This document shows, one piece after another, positions 55,853 to 63,538 of a DNA stretch of 64,000 nt. Under the pieces are notes generated by a model that was not told where the DNA came from, ran no database searches, and saw only the letters and a program-made list of their open reading frames with translations. The stretch is from positions 1-64,000 of the forward strand of contig JADJYY010000016.1 in the NCBI GenBank assembly GCA_016719465.1, read 5' to 3'. How positions within the stretch are numbered: position 1 is the stretch's first letter; each line of letters opens with the position of its first letter. The translations under genes and the position numbers were made by a program. Source of the DNA: Hydrogenophilales bacterium (lineage in GTDB: Bacteria > Pseudomonadota > Gammaproteobacteria > Burkholderiales > Thiobacillaceae).

Positions 55853-56337
55853 GGCCGCAGCAAGGGAGCCAGCGCCTGCTTCAGGTCCTTTTCCGTCACC
55901 ACGCCGCGCTTGGCATAGAGCACCTTGCCCTCGGCATCCACCACCAAGGTGAACGGCACGCCGGCCTGCTCGTTGCCCAGCGCCCGCATCAGGGCGATGG
56001 CCGGCTCGCGACCGGCGGCGACGGGGTAATTGAGCTGGTAGGCGCGGGCGAACTCGCCGGCGAATTCGGCGTTGTCCTCCACCGCCAGACCAAGGAAGGC
56101 GACCTTCTTGCCATGGCGGGCGTGGAGCTTGGCCAGTAGGGGCAACTCCTCGCGGCAGGGCGGACACCAGGTGGCCCAGAAATTGACGACCGCCGGGCGG
56201 CCCTTGAGGCTGTCCGTCCGTAGTTCGCCTCCGCCCGGTCGCGCGAAGGTCGCGGCGGGCACGGCATGGAAGTTGACGGGCTCCGCGGCGCTCGCGCAGG
56301 CGCAGGCCAGCAGGCCAATAAGCAGCAGGTGTTTCAT
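55849..56337 (-). CDS. TlpA-like periplasmic thioredoxin
   Basis: A 162-residue exported protein. The signal MKHLLLIGLLACACASA is followed by a thioredoxin fold with the active site WATWCPPCREELP, GKKVAFLGLAVEDNAEF, and GVPFTLVVDAEGKVLYAKRG containing the cis-Pro. TlpA/ResA-type proteins reduce disulfides, often on copper or heme-binding partners. Lying between nosY and nosD with four-base overlaps on both sides, it probably keeps NosZ or copper-chaperone cysteines reduced. This placement varies among nos clusters. The biochemical role here is inferred. Confidence 0.9.
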   Translation of the reverse strand: MKHLLLIGLLACACASAAEPVNFHAVPAATFARPGGGELRTDSLKGRPAVVNFWATWCPPCREELPLLAKLHARHGKKVAFLGLAVEDNAEFAGEFARAYQLNYPVAAGREPAIALMRALGNEQAGVPFTLVVDAEGKVLYAKRGVVTEKDLKQALAPLLRP

Positions 56338-57170
56338 AGCAGATCCCCCCGACGGAACTGCTGGTAGCCCCAGAACGCGCAAAGCGTGCCGATCAGCGTC
56401 GGCCAGGCCAGGGCGAAGATCTGATAGCCCAGTGCTCCGAACAGGTCGAAGATCACGTAAGCGGACGGCCCCAGGACGATGAGCTGGGGGTCGAACATCA
56501 TCAGCGCGGCGGTGCGGAAGGATTGCAGTGGATTGAACAGGGCGATGCCGACGGCCACCTCGGCCGGGGCGTGCTCCTGGATCATGACGCCGAGCAGGAT
56601 GAGGTCGAGGAACAGCAGCATCACCAGCCAGACCAGGAAGGCGGCGCCCTGGGCCACGTCGGTGGAGCGCGCCAGGGTGGAGATCAGCATGGCAATGCCG
56701 AGGAAACACCAGGTCATGGCGGCGAGCAGGGCGGTGTAATAGCCGAAGATGCCCCAGGGCACCTCGATATCCACCACCAGGGCCCACAGCGTGGCGCCCA
56801 GCATGGCCAGGAAGACCGGCGCGAACACCATCAGGTAGCGCCCCAGGAACTTGCCCCAGAACCAGGCGGAGAGCGACACCGGCAGGGCAAGCAGGTACTC
56901 GAACACGCCCGCCTCCCGGTCGCCCGCCACCGAGCGCACCGTGGTGATCAGCACGAAGATGGGCAGGATGGCCATGGCCAGCTGGATGTAGGTGACCAGC
57001 AGGCGGGACAGGCCGATGAAGCCCAGCACGCGGGATTCGGTCAGTCCGAACACGAACAGCAGGGCGACGATGCCGCCGAACACCAGGGCGTGCACGGCGA
57101 ACCAGCGCGCGCGCAGGGAGGTGTTGACCTCCAGGCGCAGGGTGGGCAGGAAGTCGCTCATTCTCGGCAT
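56334..57170 (-). CDS. nosY: NosY ABC transporter permease
   Basis: A 278-residue inner-membrane protein with six helices, of the ABC-2 type. It begins MPRMSDFLPTLRLEVNTSLR and shows LFGLTESRVLG-like first-loop sequence, SVAGDREAGVFEYLLALPVS, the ABC-2 hallmark, and WCFLGIAMLISTLARS. NosY with NosF energises delivery of a sulfur species or other factor that NosD needs for CuZ assembly. Its start overlaps the NosL stop by one base (TAATG) and its stop overlaps the TlpA-like start (ATGA). Confidence 0.93.
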   Translation of the reverse strand: MPRMSDFLPTLRLEVNTSLRARWFAVHALVFGGIVALLFVFGLTESRVLGFIGLSRLLVTYIQLAMAILPIFVLITTVRSVAGDREAGVFEYLLALPVSLSAWFWGKFLGRYLMVFAPVFLAMLGATLWALVVDIEVPWGIFGYYTALLAAMTWCFLGIAMLISTLARSTDVAQGAAFLVWLVMLLFLDLILLGVMIQEHAPAEVAVGIALFNPLQSFRTAALMMFDPQLIVLGPSAYVIFDLFGALGYQIFALAWPTLIGTLCAFWGYQQFRRGDLL

Positions 57171-57616
57171 TACTTTCCCCTGGCCAGGATGGCCGCCTTC
57201 ATGGTGGCGAAATCGACGCTGCCGGCCTCGGGCTTCGCCAGGGCGCCGTAGCCGTAGGCCATGGGCGTGGTTTTGCCCGGCAGGTAGTGCGCCTTCCTGG
57301 CGTCCAGCCATTCGCCGCCGCGGAAATCGGCCACCCAGAGCTCGGTGTCCGGCGCGTCGGCCCAGGGGACTTGCTGTTCCTTGAGCCAGAACAGGGCGCA
57401 ACCGATATCGTCGAATTTGAACGCCTCGCGCTTCGGCCCGCCGCGCACCTGGGCGGCGTAGTGGCGGTCGCTCACCGCCATGCGGCAGCGCGCGCAGACG
57501 TCGCGGTCCCAGTGCACCCTGGCCGGGCCGTGGCCGGCATCGCGCGAGCAGGCGGGGAGGAAGGGAAGCGCGGCGAAGGCGAGCAAGCGCAGGCGGCCGC
57601 GTTGCGGGAAAGTCAT
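57170..57616 (-). CDS. nosL: NosL copper-chaperone lipoprotein
   Basis: A 148-residue lipoprotein (lipobox LPAC near residue 23). NosL binds Cu(I) and delivers it for NosZ. Family signs are CARCRMAVSDRHYAAQV, where the usual CxxCGM copper motif has Arg for Gly, then FKFDDIGCALFWL and VADFRGGEWLDARKAHYLPG. It overlaps nosF by four bases (ATGA) and nosY by one, so it is in the same transcript. The C-terminus (FATMKAAILARGK) is normal. Confidence 0.93.
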   Translation of the reverse strand: MTFPQRGRLRLLAFAALPFLPACSRDAGHGPARVHWDRDVCARCRMAVSDRHYAAQVRGGPKREAFKFDDIGCALFWLKEQQVPWADAPDTELWVADFRGGEWLDARKAHYLPGKTTPMAYGYGALAKPEAGSVDFATMKAAILARGK

Positions 57617-58461
57617 GCCTGTTCCTCCAGTTCGATGTGGGTCAGCACGCCGACGTAGCGCGCCAGCATGCCGAGGAAGCGCAGCCGGTCCGGGCCGGCG
57701 ATGTCGCCCCGCCAGACCAGGCCGTCGGCGGAAAGGCCCCACTCGGCGAGGGCCTTGGCGATGGCCTGCTCCTCGCGGCGCAAGACCAGGCGACAGCGGA
57801 TGCGGCCGGCCAGGGCCACGTCGTCGGCCACCCGGTCGTCCAGGACGACGCGTCCCATGTCCAGTTCCAGCACCCGGTTGACCAGGGGCGCCACCTCGTC
57901 CAGGCGATGGCTGGAGATCAGCATGGTGGCCCGGCCCAGGCGCTCGGCAAGCAGGCCGAAGAAGGCGTGGCGCGCTTCCGGATCCAGATTGGCGGCGGGC
58001 TCGTCCAGGATGAGCAGTTCGCAGTCCCGCCCCAGGGCGATGGCGATGAGGATCTTCTGCTTCATGCCGCCGGACAGCTTGACGAAGGGCAGGTGCCGCA
58101 CCTTGGCGGTCTCCAGGCCCAGCCGGGCGGCCACCTCCTCGAAGCGGGCGGGGTCGCGGGCGGCGAGTTCGCCGGCGAAACGCAGCAGATCGCCCACGCT
58201 CATGCGCAGCGGCGGCGGCAGTTGCGGCACGAAGCCGACCCGGCGCAACAGGTCGGCCCGGCCCTGGCGCGGGTTCAGCCCCAGCACGGAAAGCTCGCCG
58301 GCATGGACGTATTCGCCCAGCAGGCAGCGGATCAGGGTGGTCTTGCCGGCGCCGTTGGAGCCGATCAGGGCGACGCGCTCGCCGGCGGCGATGTCGAGGT
58401 CCAGGTCGTCGAGGACGACGCTCTTCTTGAATTGCTTGGTGACGTGGCGAAGTTCGATCAA
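57613..58461 (-). CDS. nosF: NosF ABC transporter ATPase
   Basis: A 282-residue ABC ATPase for the NosFY transporter. Walker A is LIGSNGAGKTTLIRCL, the signature LSGGMKQKILIAIALG, Walker B LLILDEPAANLDPEA, and the H-loop His in ISSHRLDEV. The start is unclear: the standard N-terminus IELRHVTKQF follows a TTG at 58461, which I prefer; an ATG at 58530 would add 23 residues of unlikely composition. The gap of 97 bases to nosH is the longest inside this operon. The nosF stop overlaps the nosL start. Confidence 0.92.
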   Translation of the reverse strand: MIELRHVTKQFKKSVVLDDLDLDIAAGERVALIGSNGAGKTTLIRCLLGEYVHAGELSVLGLNPRQGRADLLRRVGFVPQLPPPLRMSVGDLLRFAGELAARDPARFEEVAARLGLETAKVRHLPFVKLSGGMKQKILIAIALGRDCELLILDEPAANLDPEARHAFFGLLAERLGRATMLISSHRLDEVAPLVNRVLELDMGRVVLDDRVADDVALAGRIRCRLVLRREEQAIAKALAEWGLSADGLVWRGDIAGPDRLRFLGMLARYVGVLTHIELEEQA

Positions 58462-58558
58462 TTGGCGTTCCCGCGGTTGGCGTGGATCATGGCGGCCAGG
58501 GCGCATCGCGCCGCGTGGCGGCCGCGGCATCCTACGGAGCTTTCGCGGCCGGCGCCAC

Positions 58559-59536
58559 TCACAGCCATTTGCTCAGCCCCTTGACCTCGAACTTGAGGGC
58601 ATCGCTCTTGCACACGTCCACGCACAGGCCGCAGCGGGTGCAGTCGGCGCCGATCTCCATGCGGGCGTCGGTGGCCCGTCCCTTGATGACGCAACTCAGC
58701 ACGTGGGGCACCAGGCAGACCTTCTGGCAGTCCCCCTCATGGAAGCAGTTCTCGACCCGGTAGGCCACGTGCAGTGGAGTGATCAGGCCAACGGCGCCGT
58801 AGGTGAGGCCGATGGGGCAGAAATAGCGGCACCAGAAGCGGCGTGAATAGAACACCTCGAAGGCGAGCAGCAGCAGCACCCACAACAGGGCGAGCCCGGG
58901 CCCGTAGATCAGCGCCCGCGACAGGATGCCGGTGGGGGAAATGGCCTCGAACACGGTGTAGCCCGTGGCCAGGGCCAGCAGGGCGAACAGGACCCAGAGC
59001 AGCGTGCGCATGCCGCGGTGGAAGACATGGTCCTTAACGATCTTCTTGCGCGCCAGATAGAGGTGCAGCTTCTCCGTCCATTCCGCGAGCAGGTGGTAGG
59101 GACAGAGCCAGGAGCAGAAGGCGCGCCCGCCGAACAGCACCCAGAAGACGAAGATCGTCAGGGTGCCGATGAGCAGGTTCACGATGATGTGCTTGTGGGC
59201 CAGCATCACCTGCAGGGCGGAATTCAGGTCGATGAAATGGAAGCCCAGCAAGCGGGAGGCGGACAGGGAGCCTTCCAGTATCTGGATGTCCAGTTTGTAG
59301 GAGACCAGGAACAGGACATTCGCGAGGATCAGAGCGATCCAGCGGCGGTTGCGCCATTTGTGGGATTCCTTGGCGTCCTGGGTCTTCAGCAGCTTGAGCT
59401 CGTGGCGGGCGCCGCCCTCGACACGCTTGAGCTCGTGGATGTGCCGGGCTTCCTCGCTGAATTCGCCGGGCTCGGGCCGGTGGGGTTCGCCGCCCAGGAG
59501 CAGTCGCAATGATTCGCGCATTCCTCGCAACATCAT
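58559..59536 (-). CDS. nosH: NosH (NapH-like) quinol-oxidising ferredoxin-type protein
   Basis: A 325-residue inner-membrane iron-sulfur protein with four or more helices. FCSWLCPYHLLAEW and FWCRYFCPIGLTYG are the NapH-type cytoplasmic CxxxCP motifs. The C-terminus has two 4Fe-4S sites (CFHEGDCQKVC and CTRCGLCVDVC). NapH/NosH proteins, with NosG, are thought to oxidise menaquinol and move electrons toward the periplasm for NosZ in clusters without NosR. Its ATG overlaps the NosG stop by four bases (ATGATG). Confidence 0.9.
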   Translation of the reverse strand: MMLRGMRESLRLLLGGEPHRPEPGEFSEEARHIHELKRVEGGARHELKLLKTQDAKESHKWRNRRWIALILANVLFLVSYKLDIQILEGSLSASRLLGFHFIDLNSALQVMLAHKHIIVNLLIGTLTIFVFWVLFGGRAFCSWLCPYHLLAEWTEKLHLYLARKKIVKDHVFHRGMRTLLWVLFALLALATGYTVFEAISPTGILSRALIYGPGLALLWVLLLLAFEVFYSRRFWCRYFCPIGLTYGAVGLITPLHVAYRVENCFHEGDCQKVCLVPHVLSCVIKGRATDARMEIGADCTRCGLCVDVCKSDALKFEVKGLSKWL

Positions 59537-60360
59537 GCCCTCCATCCCTTGCGGGCGTCGATGACGATGGCGGCCGGCTCGGTCGGGCAGACCATCTCGC
59601 AGACGCCGCAGCCGACGCAGGCCTCGTGCACCACCGGAGTCATGCGCCCGTCGCCATCCTTCTCCAGGCTGATCGCGTCCTTGATCGGGCAGGCGCGCAC
59701 GCACAGATCGCACAGCGCCAGATCGAAGGGATGGTCGTTGAGCGGGATCGGCCGCCAGCGGTCCACGTCCATGAAGCGCAACAGCCCCGGGAAGCCCGCC
59801 TCCCGCGCCCCGCCCTTGTGGCCCTTGCCCTGGCGCGCCAGGCAGAGATCGGGCCGGGCCAGGCGCGCCACGCCCATGCGCTCCTTCAGGTTGAGGGTGG
59901 GCTCGGGATCCTTCTCCTTGGCCAGCAGGATGGGCGGGCCGGGCATGCGCATGGCGCCGCGCGCGGCCATGTGGGAGGGCTTGGTGTAGGTCAGGGCGCC
60001 GGTGGGACAGGCCAGGATGCACTGGGCGGCGTCGCAGGAGAAATCGCAGGCCTGGTCCCGAGGCGCGATGTAGGGCGCGCCGATGCCGTAGCCATCTACC
60101 ATGTCGGCGAGCTTCAGTGCCTCCACCGGACAGACCTGGACGCACTGGCCGCACTTGATGCAGGAGGCGAGGAAATCGTCCTCCTCCAGGGCGCCCGGGG
60201 GGCGCAGCCGGTGTTGCGACGCGCCCGCCACCGGCAGGTAGCCCAGCGCCGAGACGCCCAGCACCACGCCGGCACCGAGCGCGGAGCGCAGGAAGCGGCG
60301 GCGCGCCTCTTCCTTATGATGCCGGGAGGGAAGGGGTTTGCTGGCTGGAGGGACGGCCAT
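59533..60360 (-). CDS. nosG: NosG (NapG-like) periplasmic ferredoxin
   Basis: A 275-residue protein with a Tat signal (RRRFLRSALGAGVVLG) and four 4Fe-4S cysteine sets: CIKCGQCVQVC, CDFSCDAAQCILAC, CDLCVRAC and CVGCGVCEMVC. The layout matches NapG/NosG, the periplasmic partner of the NapH/NosH membrane protein. Together they probably carry electrons from menaquinol to the nos cytochromes. It overlaps nosD (copy 2) by 47 bases at its 5' end and nosH by four at its 3' end. Confidence 0.92.
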   Translation of the reverse strand: MAVPPASKPLPSRHHKEEARRRFLRSALGAGVVLGVSALGYLPVAGASQHRLRPPGALEEDDFLASCIKCGQCVQVCPVEALKLADMVDGYGIGAPYIAPRDQACDFSCDAAQCILACPTGALTYTKPSHMAARGAMRMPGPPILLAKEKDPEPTLNLKERMGVARLARPDLCLARQGKGHKGGAREAGFPGLLRFMDVDRWRPIPLNDHPFDLALCDLCVRACPIKDAISLEKDGDGRMTPVVHEACVGCGVCEMVCPTEPAAIVIDARKGWRA

Positions 60361-61702
60361 GGCGGCCTCCTTGGGGCTTGCTGAAGCGCGGCGAGCTATC
60401 GCGCAGAATCAGCGTGGGGCTGGAAAAGGGGGCGAGGCGCTCGAGGAAATCCAGGGCTTCCATCAGGGGCGCGTTCTTGAAGAACAGCGCGTGGGGCAGA
60501 TCCATCCAGATGCGGTCGGCATAGGCCAGGATCTCGTGGGGGCTGTCGCCGTGCCCATCGTTATCGCGGTCGAAGCCCTGGTAGTCGTCCCACCAGTTGC
60601 CGCGCCAGGTATTGCGGACCGCCGAGCCACCGCCGTTCACCGCCACCTGGGTGATATTTCCCTCGAACACGTTGTCCGTGACGATGTTGCCGATGCGCTC
60701 GTTGTTGAACAGGATGCCGATGCCATTGAAGGCGATGCGGTTGTTGCGGATCCAGATCTTGGTATCGGGTTCGTAGGGCGACAGGTCGGAGCCGATGCCG
60801 GTGGCGCAGTAGATGATGTCGTTGCTCTCCACCAGCGTGTTGCTCGCTTCCTTGAAGCCGATGCCCATGCCGGTGGCGCCGTTGGCGTGGGAAATGATGT
60901 TGTTGCGGATGATCACGCCGTCCGTGTACATGACGTAGATGCCCACGGCGTTGTCGTAATAACGGTTGCCCTCAACCAGGTTGGAATGGGCGAACATGAA
61001 GTGCATGGAATAGCGGCTGCGCCGGCCGAGGTTGTTGCGGATGACGTTGCCGTCGGAATACCAGACCACGAAGTCGCGCGAATCGATCAGGCTGTTGCCC
61101 TCGACCCGGTTGTTCTTGCTGTACCACAGGCGCAGGCCGTCGCCGCGCACGCCGAGATCAACGGGCTTGGAGGTGATGCGGTTGTTGCGCACGATGTTGT
61201 CGTTGGACTGGCGCAGGTCGATGCCGAACAGGCAGTTATCGATGACCAGGTTCTCGGCCACGTTGCGGTTGCCCCGAATCTCCAGGCAGGCATCCTCGGT
61301 ATCGTGCAGATCGCCAGAACCGGTCAGGCGCACGCCGCGCAGCACGGCGCCGTCGCTGGCGATCGTGAACACGCTGCCCTTATCGCCGGCGTCGATGATG
61401 ACCTTCCCGCCGCCATCGATGGTGAGCGGTTTGGTCAGGTGCACGGGTCCGGCGTAGGCGCCGGGAGGCGGACGCAGAACGGAGCCGGCGGGAGCGGCAT
61501 CCACCAGCGCCTGGAACGGCTTCAGCCCGTGGATGCGCTTGTCACGCTGATAGAGCGGGTAGACGGGTTTGGGCGCGTTCACTTCCGTGCGCAGCGTGCT
61601 CTGCACCGAGAAATCCGGCATCGCGACGCCGCCCGGGGCGACCGCCGCGGCGTCCAGGGACAGCAGCGACATGACCAGTAGTGAAACGCGAAGCGGGCGC
61701 AT
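60314..61702 (-). CDS. nosD: NosD-family periplasmic maturation protein, copy 2
   Basis: A 462-residue exported beta-helix protein. The signal peptide is RVSLLVMSLLSLDAAAVA, then repeated NNRxx-type turns (VEGNSLIDSRDFVVWYSDG, LVEGNRYYDNAVGIYVMY, IIRNNIISHANGATGMGI). The C-terminal WWDDYQGFDRDNDGHGD and FLERLAPFSSPTLILRD are close to the same regions in copy 1. The position between the NosB-like gene and nosG is the standard place for nosD in clade II clusters. It starts five bases after the NosB-like stop. This copy probably performs the usual NosD role. Confidence 0.93.
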   Translation of the reverse strand: MRPLRVSLLVMSLLSLDAAAVAPGGVAMPDFSVQSTLRTEVNAPKPVYPLYQRDKRIHGLKPFQALVDAAPAGSVLRPPPGAYAGPVHLTKPLTIDGGGKVIIDAGDKGSVFTIASDGAVLRGVRLTGSGDLHDTEDACLEIRGNRNVAENLVIDNCLFGIDLRQSNDNIVRNNRITSKPVDLGVRGDGLRLWYSKNNRVEGNSLIDSRDFVVWYSDGNVIRNNLGRRSRYSMHFMFAHSNLVEGNRYYDNAVGIYVMYTDGVIIRNNIISHANGATGMGIGFKEASNTLVESNDIIYCATGIGSDLSPYEPDTKIWIRNNRIAFNGIGILFNNERIGNIVTDNVFEGNITQVAVNGGGSAVRNTWRGNWWDDYQGFDRDNDGHGDSPHEILAYADRIWMDLPHALFFKNAPLMEALDFLERLAPFSSPTLILRDSSPRFSKPQGGRHGRPSSQQTPSLPAS

Positions 61703-61707
61703 GGGTT

Positions 61708-62658
61708 TCAGCCGGCGTCGGTCCCCTCGCGCATCGCCTTGCGCCGCAGCAGGATGGCTGGCGCCAGCAGGCCACTGGCCAGCAGCAGCAATCCATAGCC
61801 GATGTAGGGATAGGAATAGGTGGAGAACTGCGCCACCTTGCCCTCGCCGAATACCGTGGGCATGAAGGGTTTCACCGTGAACGCGCCCCAGGGATGCAGG
61901 TTGTGGCCGAAGAACCAGAGCCAGCCGGCGTAGTCGATGACGAAGAAGATGGGCAGCAGGGCCGGCACCAGTGCCAGCAGCAGCGAGAACGGGCGCGAGA
62001 CCCAGACGCCGACGAGCACGATGAGCATGGCCGCCACCAGGCCGGCCATGGTGGCCTTCAGGGCGAGTTCCAAGTTGTCGGTCCAGCGGGCAATGGTGGC
62101 CGGCTCGTTGAAATAGGCGCCGGCGGCGGTACGGTAATGGTCCAGTAGCGCATCCATGCGCCCGGCCGCCAGCATCTCGCCGCCCATCCAGGCGGCCACG
62201 GCCGCGAAACCGGCCGCCAGCACGACCACCTGGGTCTTGCGCGCCGGAAAGGCGAAGGCCACCAGCATGGCGGCGAAGAATCCGAAGAAGTAGCGCGACA
62301 GGCCACGCTCCACCGGCGCCCCGGCGTCGATGGGATACATGCCGACGTAATGGTTGATGGTGTTCATCTCGTGCACGCAGTCCAGTTGCTGTTTTTGCGT
62401 CTCGCCGCGCATTTCGGTCTCGCGGCTGTCGCCCAGGTCGCCCTGGAATATTTCGTCTTTCTTGATCGCCGCGCCCTTGCAGCCGTTGAACACGCCGTTG
62501 AAGTGGAAGTGGATGCGGATGCCATCGGGAAAGGCCTCGGGTGGGTAGTTCGGGGCAGTGAGCGACACCCACCAGATCGGCGCGAAATAGGTCGCGATCA
62601 GCACCAGCAAAGCGCCAAAGGTGAGTAGCCGGGTGGTCTGGGCGGGCGAGCGGGTCAT
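61708..62658 (-). CDS. nosB: NosB-like integral membrane protein
   Basis: A 316-residue membrane protein. About six helices surround a soluble loop of about 80 residues containing FHFNGVFNGC and LDCVHEMNTINHYVGM. His and Met residues in HEMNTINHYVGMYPID and GWLWFFGHNLHPWGAF could be metal or heme ligands. The position, between the cytochrome gene downstream of nosZ and nosD, and the size match NosB of clade II nos clusters, which is needed for N2O respiration in Wolinella; its exact role is unclear. A 69-base gap separates it from the cytochrome gene. Confidence 0.82.
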   Translation of the reverse strand: MTRSPAQTTRLLTFGALLVLIATYFAPIWWVSLTAPNYPPEAFPDGIRIHFHFNGVFNGCKGAAIKKDEIFQGDLGDSRETEMRGETQKQQLDCVHEMNTINHYVGMYPIDAGAPVERGLSRYFFGFFAAMLVAFAFPARKTQVVVLAAGFAAVAAWMGGEMLAAGRMDALLDHYRTAAGAYFNEPATIARWTDNLELALKATMAGLVAAMLIVLVGVWVSRPFSLLLALVPALLPIFFVIDYAGWLWFFGHNLHPWGAFTVKPFMPTVFGEGKVAQFSTYSYPYIGYGLLLLASGLLAPAILLRRKAMREGTDAG

Positions 62659-62727
62659 CTCGACATCCTGAGAGTGGAAAATAATGGGGGAGAAAGACGG
62701 CGGGCGCGTCGGCGCCCGCCGCGGAGA

Positions 62728-63366
62728 TTACTTCTTCTTGGCGATCGGCAGACGCGCCATGTAATCGCTGACCGCCTCGATGTCGGCATCGCTGTAAGGC
62801 TTGATCACCTTGAGCATGTCCTTGTCGGCGTTCTTGCGCTTGCCGGCGCGCATCTCGTCGAGCTGGCGCTGCATGTACTTGAAGTGCTGGCCGGTCAGCA
62901 TGGGGATGAACTTGGCTTCGTCGCCCTCGCCTCCGGCGCCGTGGCAGGACTTGCAGTCCTTCTCATACAACTCCTTGCCACGCTTGACGTTCTTGCCCGA
63001 GCCCTTGCCATTCTTGGCGGAGAGCTTGAGGGTGTGCATGTAGGCGGCGGCGTCGGCCATCTCCTGGGCGCTCATGGACTGGGCGAAAGGCAGCATGGTG
63101 GGGTTGTCGCGGTGGCCGCTGCGGATGTCCACCATCTGCTTGACCAGCACGTTCGCGTGCTGGGCGGAAACCACGGGCAGGGAACCGTCCGGGCGGCCGA
63201 TGCCGCTGGCCAGGTGGCAGCCGGAACAGACTTCATAGACTTCCTCGCCTTTCTTGGCGTCGCCCTTGAGCTTGAGCGGATCGCCCTTGTCGCCGGAAGG
63301 GGCCGCGGCCCAGGAGGCGGAGGTGGCGAGGACGATACAGAGGGCGAGCATCTTGCTGGCATGCAT
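62728..63366 (-). CDS. Diheme cytochrome c (c4-like), first gene of the nos operon
   Basis: A 212-residue exported protein with two c-type heme sites, CSGCHL and CKSCHG, each in a separate cytochrome fold half. A signal peptide precedes (MHASKMLALCIVLATSASWA). Axial Met candidates lie in NPTMLPFAQ and KFIPMLTG. It probably passes electrons to NosZ. AAGGAG stands seven bases before the ATG at 63366; an ATG six bases upstream is too close to it. The downstream genes follow in the same direction. Tandem FNR-type boxes lie about 80-115 bases upstream. Confidence 0.9.
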   Translation of the reverse strand: MHASKMLALCIVLATSASWAAAPSGDKGDPLKLKGDAKKGEEVYEVCSGCHLASGIGRPDGSLPVVSAQHANVLVKQMVDIRSGHRDNPTMLPFAQSMSAQEMADAAAYMHTLKLSAKNGKGSGKNVKRGKELYEKDCKSCHGAGGEGDEAKFIPMLTGQHFKYMQRQLDEMRAGKRKNADKDMLKVIKPYSDADIEAVSDYMARLPIAKKK

Positions 63367-63447
63367 GTTCATACTCCTTGAACTTGGGATGGAGGGTAAT
63401 GGCGAGGCGCCTGCCGTGAATGGAAAGCCAAAGCGCGTCGCGCGGCC

Positions 63448-63480
63448 TTGATGAACATCAAATAACTTGACCTGAATCAA
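63448..63480 (-). promoter_or_regulatory. Tandem FNR/ANR boxes for the nos maturation operon
   Basis: TTGAT-GAAC-ATCAA (63448-63461) is a perfect FNR/ANR site. TTGAC-CTGA-ATCAA (63467-63480) is a second site with one mismatch, 19 bases further upstream. They lie between the terminator after nosZ and the cytochrome start at 63366, spaced as for a class II activator site. This predicts induction of the operon under oxygen limitation. Confidence 0.85.
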
Positions 63481-63494
63481 TATTCTTCATGAAG

Positions 63495-63522
63495 AAAAAA
63501 GGGGGGAGCCGTGCCCCCCCCC
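63495..63522 (-). terminator. Rho-independent terminator after nosZ
   Basis: On the minus strand a G run (about nine) pairs with CCCCCC across a short loop and is followed by six T residues. It lies 17 bases after the nosZ stop and before the FNR boxes, so nosZ and the downstream operon are probably separate or only partly linked transcripts. Confidence 0.8.
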
Positions 63523-63538
63523 TTCGAACTACCAGACC

